A stretch of 64,000 nt of DNA from Mesorhizobium sp. B4-1-3 (GTDB lineage: Bacteria; Pseudomonadota; Alphaproteobacteria; Rhizobiales; Rhizobiaceae): NCBI RefSeq assembly GCF_006439355.1, contig NZ_VFTG01000017.1, positions 62,001-126,000 of the forward strand. The letters run 5' to 3'. The first letter of the stretch is position 1. Each line of letters begins with the position of its first letter. The notes below the pieces were generated by a model. That model saw nothing but the letters and a program-made list of their open reading frames with translations, was not told the DNA's origin and made no database searches. Both the position numbers and the translations under genes were made by a program. This document shows positions 53,278 to 60,524 of the stretch, piece by piece.

Positions 53278-54651
53278 TTAACCCGCCCGTCTCATCCGCG
53301 CGGCAAAGAAACCGTCCAGGCCTGAAATTCCGGGCGATTCCAGCGCCAGGTCGGCAGGTGTCGTGCGCAACGTGCCCTCCGGCGTCAGGAATGGATCGAT
53401 GCCGGCGAACTCGCCGGGGCGGATCGGATCGGCGACGACACTGGGGTACTCGGCGAGGAAATCGCGATAGAGCTCCTCGCCCTCGATCGGATCGAGCGAG
53501 CAATTGGAGAACACGATCCGTCCTCCGGGCCTGACAAGCGTAACGGCATGGGCAAGCAGCCGGCGCTGGAGGCCGGCGAGCTTTTCGACGTCCGCCAAGG
53601 TCTTCGTCCATGGCACGTCGGGGTGGCGGCGAACCGTGCCGGTCGAGGAGCAGGGCGCATCGAGCAGCACGGCGTCAAAGAGTTGCGATGGCATGTAGTC
53701 GAGCAGGTCGGTCTGGACCAGTTCGGCCGTCAGGCCGAGGCGGTCGAGATTCTGCTTCAGCCGCGCCAGCCGGTTCTTCGAGGTGTCAACGGCCGTCACG
53801 GTGGCGCCGGCCAGGACAAGCTGCGCCGTCTTGCCGCCGGGAGCGGCGCAGAGATCGGCGACGCGCTGCCCACGAATATCGCCGAACAGGCGCGCCGGCA
53901 GGCTGGCGGCCATGTCCTGCACCCACCAGGCGCCGTCGCCGAAGCCGGGCAAGTCGATGACGTTGGCCGAGAGCTTTTCGACACGCACCGTGCCGGTCGG
54001 CAGCACGATGCCGCCCAGGCGCTCGGCCCAGAGCGCCGGATCGGCCTTGACCGTGAAATCCACCGGCGCCTCGTGCCGATGCGCCGCAAGGATGGCGCGC
54101 GCCTTATCCGCTCCATAAGCGGAGACCAGTCGTTCCGAAAACCATGGTGGTGCCTCGCTGGTCGCGGCAAGCGCCGGGGCAAGTTCGGCTTCCTTGGCGG
54201 GCGCCAGCGAACGCAACACCCCATTGACCAGGCCGGAGAAGCGCAGCGTGCGCGGATCGGACTTGGCGTGAGTGACGGCAAGGTCGACGGCGGCGCTGTC
54301 GGGAACATCGAGGAACAGGATCTGCGCGGCCGCGACGTTCAGGATATGCGAGAGCGCCGTGGCATTGGCCGGCAGAGGCTTTTCCAGCCGTTTCGACAGC
54401 AACCCGGCAATGGTCATGCGATAGCGTAGCGCGGTCACCAGGATGGCGCGCACCAGCGCGCGGTCGCGGCCGTCCAACGCCTTGTACTGCGGGTGGCCGT
54501 GCTCGTTGTCGGTCAACCCGTCGAGCGGCGTGCGGGCATCGATGACGGCGGCCAGCAGCCGCGCCGCCGCTTTTCGCGCGGCAAGGCCGGCTATCTCGTC
54601 GCCGGCCTTTCGTTGCGGATTGCCTGGCTGTCCGCGCCCCGGTGGCGTCAC
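53278..54651 (-). CDS. rsmB: 16S rRNA m5C967 methyltransferase RsmB
   Basis: 457 residues if the GTG at 54651 is used; that codon overlaps the htpX stop as GTGA, which is typical coupling. A longer frame up to 54762 would overlap htpX. The NusB-like RNA-binding domain comes first (ARKAAARLLAAVIDARTPLD). The Rossmann methyltransferase follows: motif I LCAAPGGKTAQLVLAGA, motif IV DAVLLDAPCSSTGTVRRHPD with the Pro-Cys, and motif VI VFSNCSLDPIEGEE with the catalytic Cys. It methylates cytosine in the small-subunit rRNA. Confidence 0.94.
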   Translation of the reverse strand: MTPPGRGQPGNPQRKAGDEIAGLAARKAAARLLAAVIDARTPLDGLTDNEHGHPQYKALDGRDRALVRAILVTALRYRMTIAGLLSKRLEKPLPANATALSHILNVAAAQILFLDVPDSAAVDLAVTHAKSDPRTLRFSGLVNGVLRSLAPAKEAELAPALAATSEAPPWFSERLVSAYGADKARAILAAHRHEAPVDFTVKADPALWAERLGGIVLPTGTVRVEKLSANVIDLPGFGDGAWWVQDMAASLPARLFGDIRGQRVADLCAAPGGKTAQLVLAGATVTAVDTSKNRLARLKQNLDRLGLTAELVQTDLLDYMPSQLFDAVLLDAPCSSTGTVRRHPDVPWTKTLADVEKLAGLQRRLLAHAVTLVRPGGRIVFSNCSLDPIEGEELYRDFLAEYPSVVADPIRPGEFAGIDPFLTPEGTLRTTPADLALESPGISGLDGFFAARMRRAG

Positions 54652-55673
54652 GACCAAGGGCCTCTCGACCGGACATTGCGCGGTCCCGTCGGGTTGCGGC
54701 CCCAGGGATTGGGTTTTGGCGGCGACTCGGCCTCCGGAGCCGGGTCGGCCGGCTTGCCCCAAGGACCGGCCGGCGTCTCATTGGCGGCGGTCCGCGTCGG
54801 TGCTTCGCGCCGGGCAGGCGATGCGCCGCCCATCGCACGCGCCATCTCCTGAAGCGCGGCGATACGGTTCTCGGTGCTCGGGTGGGTCGAGAACAGATTG
54901 TCCATGCGTTCGCCATGCAGCGGGTTAATGATGAAAAGATGCGCCATCGCCGGATTGCGCTCGGCATCCTCATTGGGGATTTGCTCCGCTCCGCGCGCGA
55001 TCTTGTTGAGCGCCGAGGCCAGCCAAAGCGGATTGCCGCAGATCTCGGCGCCGCGCCGGTCGGCCTCGTATTCGCGCGTGCGGCTCACCGCCATCTGCAC
55101 GATCATGGCAGCGAAGGGCGCGACCAGCATGGCCACCAGCACGCCGACAAAGCCGAACGGATTGTTGTTCTCCCGGCTGCCGCCGAGGAAGAAGGCGAAA
55201 TTGCCGAGCATCGAGATGGCGCCGGCGAGCGTTGCCACGATCGTCATGGTCAGCGTGTCTCGATGCTGCACATGGGCCAGCTCATGCGCCATCACCGCTG
55301 CGACCTCCTCGTGGGAGAGGCGCTGGAGCAGGCCGGTGGACGCGGCCACCGCGGCATTCTCGGGATTGCGGCCGGTGGCGAAGGCATTGGGCTGCGGGTT
55401 GTCGATCAGATAGGTCTTCGGCATCGGCAGGCCGGCCTGCTTGGCCAGCGCCCGGACGATCGCGTAATATTCGGGCGCGTTCTTCTCGTCGACCTCGACG
55501 GCGCGGTTCATCGACAGCACCATCTTGTCGGCGTTCCAATAGCTGAACAGATTGGTGCCGGCGGCGAGCAGAAGCGCGATGATCATGCCGCCCGAGCCGC
55601 CGATCAGATAGCCGACGCCCATGAACAGCGCCGTCATCGCGGCGAGAAGCATGGTGGTGCGAAGCGTGTTCAT
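54648..55673 (-). CDS. htpX: Membrane zinc metalloprotease HtpX
   Basis: 341 residues. Two N-terminal transmembrane segments (about 8-26 and 28-46) precede the zinc motif HELAH at residues 130-134. YEADRRGAE further on supplies the third ligand. A second pair of hydrophobic segments follows the motif. The last 60 residues are a Pro/Arg-rich tail common in rhizobial members. HtpX degrades damaged membrane proteins and is often heat- or envelope-stress-induced; no heat-shock promoter is obvious. It is translationally coupled to rsmB. Confidence 0.95.
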   Translation of the reverse strand: MNTLRTTMLLAAMTALFMGVGYLIGGSGGMIIALLLAAGTNLFSYWNADKMVLSMNRAVEVDEKNAPEYYAIVRALAKQAGLPMPKTYLIDNPQPNAFATGRNPENAAVAASTGLLQRLSHEEVAAVMAHELAHVQHRDTLTMTIVATLAGAISMLGNFAFFLGGSRENNNPFGFVGVLVAMLVAPFAAMIVQMAVSRTREYEADRRGAEICGNPLWLASALNKIARGAEQIPNEDAERNPAMAHLFIINPLHGERMDNLFSTHPSTENRIAALQEMARAMGGASPARREAPTRTAANETPAGPWGKPADPAPEAESPPKPNPWGRNPTGPRNVRSRGPWS

Positions 55674-55779
55674 CGTTTCATCCGTTTGTGGTCAGGGCGA
55701 ATAGGAGTCGATCCTCTCGATTTCATGGCTATATGATGGGCAACGGTCGCTCCCGTTTCAATCGGCAAGGACTTATCGC

Positions 55780-56001
55780 ATGATCGAAGAGCCAGGCAAA
55801 ACCGAAGCCGCCGATCCGACTACAGAGCCGCAAAAGACGCTGAGACCCGAAGCGCAGCGGGCGTTAGCAGAGGCTGAAGCCCGTCGTCAAAAGTACCAAG
55901 CGGCGGAGGCGCAATTGCCAAAGGAAATCGGCGGTCGCGGTGGCAAGGAACCTGGCCGCTACGGCGATTGGGAAGTCAAGGGGCTCACCAGCGACTTCTG
56001 A
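55780..56001 (+). CDS. DUF1674 / SdhAF4-like protein
   Basis: 73 residues. The C-terminal signature EIGGRGGKEPGRYGDWEVKG followed by LTSDF matches the DUF1674/SDHAF4 family. In eukaryotes and alphaproteobacteria this family assists assembly of the flavoprotein subunit of succinate dehydrogenase. The N-terminal half is a charged Ala/Glu-rich helix. It is a single gene, divergent from htpX; no sdh genes are nearby. Confidence 0.88.
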   Translation: MIEEPGKTEAADPTTEPQKTLRPEAQRALAEAEARRQKYQAAEAQLPKEIGGRGGKEPGRYGDWEVKGLTSDF

Positions 56002-56085
56002 CGAGAACTGGTTTCCGAGCGGTATCTGCCGAATAGTGGTCACGCAGATTGCCCGCGTTGACGATTGGTCGAAGGCCCATCGCTT

Positions 56086-56260
56086 CGTCATCCTATGGCG
56101 GAGCAAGGAGCGAAGCGACGCGCGCAGACCATAGGATCATTCCGTGACGTCGAGACGTTGCCACACGGTCCAGAACTCTGTTCCGCTGCATTCCTCGGCC
56201 AAGGCCACGGAATGGATCCTCGTGTCTGCGCGCCGCTGCGCGTCGCTCCGCCCGTGAATG
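56086..56260. repeat. Dispersed intergenic repeat, family D, copy 2 (plus orientation)
   Basis: Begins CGTCATCCTATGGCGGAGCA and continues through GAGCGAAGCGACGCG and GCAGACCATAGGATCATTCC. Here ATCCTATGG (56090-56098) pairs with CCATAGGAT (56129-56137), enclosing the conserved GAGCAAGGAGCGAAGCGACG. It matches 3420-3570 on the opposite strand. The 374-base spacer (56002-56375) contains nothing else except the terminator at its end. Confidence 0.8.
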
Positions 56261-56354
56261 ACGAAGTTCGCAAGCTTCGGCCCAATCTCGAAGGTTTGGC
56301 TGATCTGGCGAGACGAACGGTGAAGATCTCACCTGCCGACAAGCCTGCAATCCG

Positions 56355-56375
56355 TCAAAATCCCTGTACGAGGGA
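56355..56375 (-). terminator. Intrinsic terminator of the HAD phosphatase gene
   Basis: On the minus strand the stop TAG is followed at once by TCCCT-CGTAC-AGGGA and TTTTGACGG. The stem, T run and distance from the stop are the same as at 3644-3662 after the AsmA gene. Confidence 0.65.
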
Positions 56376-57041
56376 CTAGGCTGCAGCCCGTGTCGGCGAC
56401 AAAGCGATGAAACCGGTATCGTCGACGGCGATGCCGATTTCGTCATAGGAACGGATCGTCGGGTGCGGCGTGACGAGCGGGTGGACATGCGTCGCGCTGA
56501 TTACCATCACCGACGCGCCGGAAGCCTCGCCCGCCGCGATGCCCGCCGGCGCATCCTCGAAGACCAGGCAGTCGCGCGCCTCGACCCCGAGACGGCTCGC
56601 CCCCAGCAGGAAGCAGTCCGGCGCCGGCTTGCCATGGCTCACGTCTTCGGCGGTGACCATCATGGCGGGAACCGGGATGCCGGCCGCCTCGATGCGCAGC
56701 AGCGCCAGCTCGCGCGGCGCCGAGGTGACGATCGCCCAGCGCTGCGGCGGCAGCGATTCCAGGAACGCGACGGCGCCGGGGATCGGGACGATGCCTTCGA
56801 GATCCTCGGCTTCGGCCCTGAGCAGCAAATCAGCCTCCGCCAGCGGATCGACGCCCGGCAGCTTCAGCGCGGCGATCGTCTCGCGCGCGCGCCTGCCATG
56901 GATCGTCGGCAGGAAGGCCGTGACATCGAGGCCGTGCCGGTTCGCCCACGCCGTCCACACCCGTTCCGCCGCGGCGATCGAGTTGAGCACCGTGCCATCC
57001 ATGTCGAACAGGAAGGCGGCGAACTTTGAGCCTGCGAACAT
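56376..57041 (-). CDS. HAD-superfamily phosphatase (subfamily IA)
   Basis: 221 residues. Motif I FLFDMDGTVLNSIAAAERVW contains the nucleophile Asp. Motif II is WAIVTSAPRELALLR. Motif III/IV is GKPAPDCFLLGASRLGVEAR, then CLVFEDAPAGIAAGEASGAS. The cap domain between motifs I and II is helical. This is the beta-phosphoglucomutase/sugar-phosphatase branch; the substrate is probably a small sugar phosphate, but that is inference. It ends at the conserved terminator module. Confidence 0.92.
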   Translation of the reverse strand: MFAGSKFAAFLFDMDGTVLNSIAAAERVWTAWANRHGLDVTAFLPTIHGRRARETIAALKLPGVDPLAEADLLLRAEAEDLEGIVPIPGAVAFLESLPPQRWAIVTSAPRELALLRIEAAGIPVPAMMVTAEDVSHGKPAPDCFLLGASRLGVEARDCLVFEDAPAGIAAGEASGASVMVISATHVHPLVTPHPTIRSYDEIGIAVDDTGFIALSPTRAAA

Positions 57042-57214
57042 CGGATGTCCTGGAGAATCGTTTCGGGGGAGGGGCGAAATGCGAAGCGCAGTTTAGACTG
57101 GTCATCACCGCCTGAGAAGGCGAGGTACTCGTCATTTCGATTCGGCACGGGAACAACCTCCGATTCGTCGCGTTGGACACGCAGTCTTCCAAAATCACCA
57201 AAGGGGGGAATGCG

Positions 57215-58084
57215 ATGCTGATCCGGCTCGGCTATGAAATCGCTATCGAGTGCGCGGCGGCAACGCCGATCATCTCGCTTCTCGACATCCATCCCGAACG
57301 GCACGCCGACATCAAGCGGCAGACGCGGGTCCTCACCTCGCCCTCAGTGGCGACCCATACCTATCGCGACCGCCACGGCAATATCTGCCGTCGTTTCACG
57401 GCGCCGGCCGGAAGCTTCCGTATCCTTTACGACGCGGCGGTCGAGGACAGCGGCGAGACCGACGAGGTGAACACGCTGGCGCGTGAAACGCCGGTCGCGG
57501 AATTGCCTGACGACGTGCTGGTCTATCTGCTTGGCAGCCGCTACTGCGAAACGGACCATCTCAGCAACACCGCCTGGCAGCTTTTCGGCCTGCTGCCGCC
57601 CGGCTGGGCGCGCGTCCAGGCGATCGTCGACTATGTCAACAGCCGGCTCTCCTTTGGCTACGGCTACGCACGCGCTACGCGCACGGCGGCCCAGGCGCAT
57701 GAGGAGCGTGTCGGGGTGTGCCGCGATTTCGCGCATCTGGCGATCACGCTTTGCCGATGCATGAACATTCCGGCGCGCTACGTGAACGGCTATCTCGGCG
57801 ATATCGGCGTACCGGCCGATCCGGCGCCGATGGATTTCTCGGCCTGGATGGAAGTCTTCCTCGACGGCAAGTGGTACACGTTCGATCCGCGCCACAACCA
57901 ACCCCGCATCGGCCGCGTCGTCATCGCGCGCGGCCGTGACGCGACCGACGTGCCGCTGCTGCACAGTTTCGGCCCGCACCGGCTCAGCCTGTTCAAGGTC
58001 TGGACCTACGAGCAGGAAGGCAACCGCTTCAATCCTCCGCATCACAGCGTCGACAGGACGGCCAGCGCGCAGATGCTGGCTTAG
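57215..58084 (+). CDS. Transglutaminase-like family protein
   Basis: 289 residues from ATG 57215, with GGGGGG upstream; a longer frame begins at 57173. An N-terminal bacterial transglutaminase beta domain (IECAAATPIISLLDIHPERH) precedes the core with the nucleophile Cys in ERVGVCRDFAHLAITLCR. The catalytic His and Asp should fall in DFSAWMEVFLDGKWYTFDPR. The Asp is present, but the residue before Ala-Trp is Ser rather than the usual His. The protein may be a peptidase-like or non-catalytic member. Its stop codon TAG is supplied by the first bases of a RIME-like element. Confidence 0.9.
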   Translation: MLIRLGYEIAIECAAATPIISLLDIHPERHADIKRQTRVLTSPSVATHTYRDRHGNICRRFTAPAGSFRILYDAAVEDSGETDEVNTLARETPVAELPDDVLVYLLGSRYCETDHLSNTAWQLFGLLPPGWARVQAIVDYVNSRLSFGYGYARATRTAAQAHEERVGVCRDFAHLAITLCRCMNIPARYVNGYLGDIGVPADPAPMDFSAWMEVFLDGKWYTFDPRHNQPRIGRVVIARGRDATDVPLLHSFGPHRLSLFKVWTYEQEGNRFNPPHHSVDRTASAQMLA

Positions 58085-58180
58085 AGCGTTTCACCGTTTC
58101 ACGGAAACGGCGAAACGCTCTATCTCTTTGTTTTACGCAATTCCGGACGGAAACCGCTCACACCTTTCCTGGAATTGCTC
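58082..58180. repeat. RIME-like two-hairpin element, complete
   Basis: Hairpin 1 pairs GAGCGTTTCACCGTTT with AAACGGCGAAACGCTC. The spacer is TATCTCTTTGTTTT. Hairpin 2 pairs GCAATTCC with GGAATTGC around a CGGACGGAAACCGCTCAC loop. It begins within the transglutaminase stop codon. It is over 90 percent identical by eye to 27532-27634. Confidence 0.88.
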
Positions 58181-58182
58181 CA

Positions 58183-58321
58183 GGGTCGGTGATATTCAGG
58201 TGAGGCCGGCCTGCGAATGGAGGCTTCCTGCGCTTCCGGTGCTCACGTCCTTCAAGAACGCTCCGCTCCGGTTCTCGGAAACCACCATTCTCGACCCGGC
58301 CTGACCTGAATCTCACCGACC
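58183..58321. repeat. Intergenic repeat, family C, copy 2
   Basis: The core (CTGCGCTTCCGGTGCTCACG ... CGCTCCGCTCCGGTTCTCGG) is as at 49541-49655. The outer arms differ from copy 1 but still pair with each other: GGTCGGTGATATTCAGGTGA (58185 onward) mirrors TCACCGACC and the CCGGCCTGACCTGAAT before it. The following bases to 58625 contain no gene I can support. Confidence 0.75.
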
Positions 58322-58625
58322 CAGCGCCGCACCTGTTTCATCACGGCTCGTGGCTGCCGCTTGGCCCGCTTCGGCACAGCCTGATTGTGCCGAAGGGAGA
58401 ACGGCCGCGACAGCCCACGAGATCATGGTAAGCGCTTCATGAAGGCCGTCTCGCCAGCGCATTTTCGTTTACTTCCCGTTCACCCATAAATCCGCCGAAA
58501 GCCAGAAAAAACAATGGATTAAGTGCTTGTTAAGCGTCTTTCGGCGACCGCCCGCCGGGTCTGGCCGAAATCCTGCAACGCCCCGGCCGAGCGGCGCAGT
58601 GCCGCAGACAGTGGAGGCGGAAGGG

Positions 58626-59987
58626 ATGCGGCAGTTCAGAGGTGTCGTTCGTGGGGTGGACGGCTTTACCCGGGATCGCGGAGGCAATTTCGCGGTTCTG
58701 TTCGGAGCTGCCGCATCGGTCCTCGCGCTGGGGGTGGGATTCGCGGTCAATATCTCGCAACTCTACAATGCGAGGTCGAGCTTGCAGGGCGTCGTCGACG
58801 CGGCTGTGACCTCGACGGCCCGCGATCTCACCCTCGGCGTTATCAAAGATGCCGACGCCACCAAGACGGTGCAGGCATTCCTCGACGCCAACAGCGTGGC
58901 CGGCATCATGCAGGCCAATCGGGTCGTGCTCGACAAGCTTACGGTCAACAGGACGGCCAATACGGTACAGGCGGATGCGCATGTCGATGTCGGCCTGTTT
59001 TTCCCGATCTTCAGCACCGGCGATATGCGACGGGTGAATGCTTCGACCACGGCGCTTTATTCGGACAAGCAGGTCGAGGTGGCGATGATGCTCGACATAA
59101 CGGGATCGATGGCGGGCCAGAAGATCAAGGACCTGAGGACAGCGGCGAGTAACGCAGTCGATTCGTTCCTCGACGGCCAGAACGCCTCCCGGGCACGGGT
59201 GCGGGTGGCAATCGTGCCTTACGCTAATTCGGTCAACACCGGATCGCTCGCCGCAAGTACGGTCTTTGTCGAGACCAAGGCCAGCGAGCGCAAGCAGGCG
59301 CCCGGCAATGGCGATCCGAAATATGTCGCCGTGTCGACCCGGCCGGATAGCTGCGCTACCGAGCGCAAAGGGGCTTATCGGTATTCGGATGCGGGCCCGG
59401 ATGTCAGCATGGTCAACCGCGACCTCTATCTGTCCGACTTCGCCAGGGACAGCCACACGCGAGCATGTCCCCTAGCAGCAATACAGCCGCTGACCACGGA
59501 TGCCTCCGCTTTGAACAATGTCATCAAGGACCTTGAGGCCTCGGGCGGCACCGCCGGCCACATCGGCGTGCAATGGGCATGGTACATGCTGTCAGAAAAC
59601 TGGGGCAGCGTCATGAAGGCTTCGGCGAGGCCGGCGAAGATGGATCCGAAGAAGGTCGCCAAATATGTGATCCTGATGACCGATGGCGAGTTCAACCTGT
59701 CCTATTTCGACGCCAACGGCCCGGATCAGGTTTATAATGCTGCCGGCAAGGTCCAGACACGCACGGCGGCGACAACGCTCTGCGCGGCGATGCGAGACCA
59801 AGGCATCGAGATATTCACGATCGGCTTCGCGCTGACCGAGACGAACGCCAAGTCGACGCTGCAGTCCTGTGCCAGTCCCGATACCGGCATCAGCAAGCAT
59901 TTCTATCAAGCTGCCGACGGTACCGAGCTCAACCAGGCCTTCCAGGATATCGTGCGCAACATCGGCAAGCTGACGATCGCCAAATAA
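58626..59987 (+). CDS. TadG-like pilus/envelope protein with von Willebrand factor A domain
   Basis: 453 residues from ATG 58626, with GGAGG eight bases upstream; the frame is open back to 58527 but without similarity. A TadE/TadG-type N-terminus carries one transmembrane segment (RDRGGNFAVLFGAAASVLAL, then GVGFAVNISQLYNARSSLQG). The VWA domain follows, with MMLDITGSMAGQKI as the metal site (Asp-x-Thr-x-Ser instead of Asp-x-Ser-x-Ser) and YVILMTDGEFN near residue 345. The Tad machinery builds tight-adherence pili, but no other tad gene is in the window. It may be a stand-alone surface protein. Confidence 0.88.
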   Translation: MRQFRGVVRGVDGFTRDRGGNFAVLFGAAASVLALGVGFAVNISQLYNARSSLQGVVDAAVTSTARDLTLGVIKDADATKTVQAFLDANSVAGIMQANRVVLDKLTVNRTANTVQADAHVDVGLFFPIFSTGDMRRVNASTTALYSDKQVEVAMMLDITGSMAGQKIKDLRTAASNAVDSFLDGQNASRARVRVAIVPYANSVNTGSLAASTVFVETKASERKQAPGNGDPKYVAVSTRPDSCATERKGAYRYSDAGPDVSMVNRDLYLSDFARDSHTRACPLAAIQPLTTDASALNNVIKDLEASGGTAGHIGVQWAWYMLSENWGSVMKASARPAKMDPKKVAKYVILMTDGEFNLSYFDANGPDQVYNAAGKVQTRTAATTLCAAMRDQGIEIFTIGFALTETNAKSTLQSCASPDTGISKHFYQAADGTELNQAFQDIVRNIGKLTIAK

Positions 59988-60017
59988 CGAGCACCGAATA
60001 GCGGGCGTTGGTTGCTA

Positions 60018-60118
60018 ATGCATGTCGCCCAGAAGTGTTCAGCGGTTCTGGGACAACGACATGCATCAAAACAGAGATCAAAGCGCGTCGCCTGAATTCG
60101 TTTCTGCGCGACGCGCTT
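60018..60118. repeat. RIME-like two-hairpin element, second sequence type
   Basis: Hairpin 1: ATGCATGTCG (60018-60027) pairs with CGACATGCAT (60057-60066), with inner CCCAGAA/TTCTGGG. Hairpin 2: AAGCGCGTCG (60081-60090) pairs with CGACGCGCTT (60109-60118). Read on the minus strand, the spacer contains ATCTCTGTTTTGATG, close to ATCTCTTTGTTTT in the element at 58082. It is the common rhizobial variant with ATGCATGTCG arms. Confidence 0.85.
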
Positions 60119-60149
60119 AAGAAGCCTGCGCCCCATGCCCCAAATGGAA

Positions 60150-60183
60150 AAGGCCGCCGCTTCTTGACGAAGCCGGCGGCCTT
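60150..60183 (-). terminator. Intrinsic terminator of the short-ORF transcript
   Basis: AAGGCCGCCG (60150-60159) pairs with CGGCGGCCTT (60174-60183), and CTTC/GAAG extends the stem inside, leaving a five-base loop. On the minus strand the hairpin leads into TTTTCCATTT. It could act weakly on the plus strand for the TadG-like gene, where GTGTTT follows. Confidence 0.75.
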
Positions 60184-60345
60184 CCGTGTTTCCGTCCATG
60201 ACGCGGCTCCTGGCGGCAGCCCCTCCGGGCTACCTGCCGCGCGTCTCGCGCCTTAACGGGAAGACTGCTTCCCGGAAGTGCAATCCGCAGAGCTCACGTT
60301 GTGGAAAACGAAATCACTCGACATCGGATCACCTCCTTTCAGTTC
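60184..60345 (-). ncRNA. Candidate structured short transcript containing a 23-codon ORF
   Basis: On the minus strand, from the strong ribosome site to the terminator at 60150, I count three more hairpins. They are CGGGAAG-CAGT-CTTCCCG (60257-60274), GCGCG/CGCGC (60239-60251) and CTGCCGC... read as GCGGCAG/CTGCCGC (60213-60240). With the terminator this gives an almost fully folded molecule of about 200 nt. It may be a dual-function RNA or simply a structured mRNA. No promoter was identified with confidence. Confidence 0.35.
60253..60324 (-). CDS. 23-residue short ORF with exceptionally strong Shine-Dalgarno sequence
   Basis: Translation: MSSDFVFHNVSSADCTSGKQ, then SSR and TAA. The 15 bases GAAAGGAGGTGATCC directly upstream are fully complementary to the 3' end of 16S rRNA as generally known in bacteria; the ATG follows after one base. 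Such a perfect match is far beyond the normal four to six bases. The peptide is Ser-rich with a single Cys and belongs to no family I know. The last codons overlap a perfect seven-pair hairpin. Confidence 0.5.
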   Translation of the reverse strand: MSSDFVFHNVSSADCTSGKQSSR

Positions 60346-60524
60346 GTTGAACACACTCAGATGATGGGGTGCGCCGAGGCAAAAGACAAGATGACGCAAC
60401 GGAATGGTCGTGCCACGAGCCGGGAAACTGCTCTTGCGGTGCTTTTGCGCAACAGATCGGGATTGCGGTCCACAGGCCGGTGGACGACAGTGCGGCTTTG
60501 GGGGCGACATATCGGGAGGTGGGA

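Noticed and set aside
60326..60340. Plus-strand sequence identical to the 3' end of 16S rRNA
   Set aside because: The match is only 15 bases, with no upstream 16S sequence. It is better read as the complement, an unusually long Shine-Dalgarno sequence on the minus strand.
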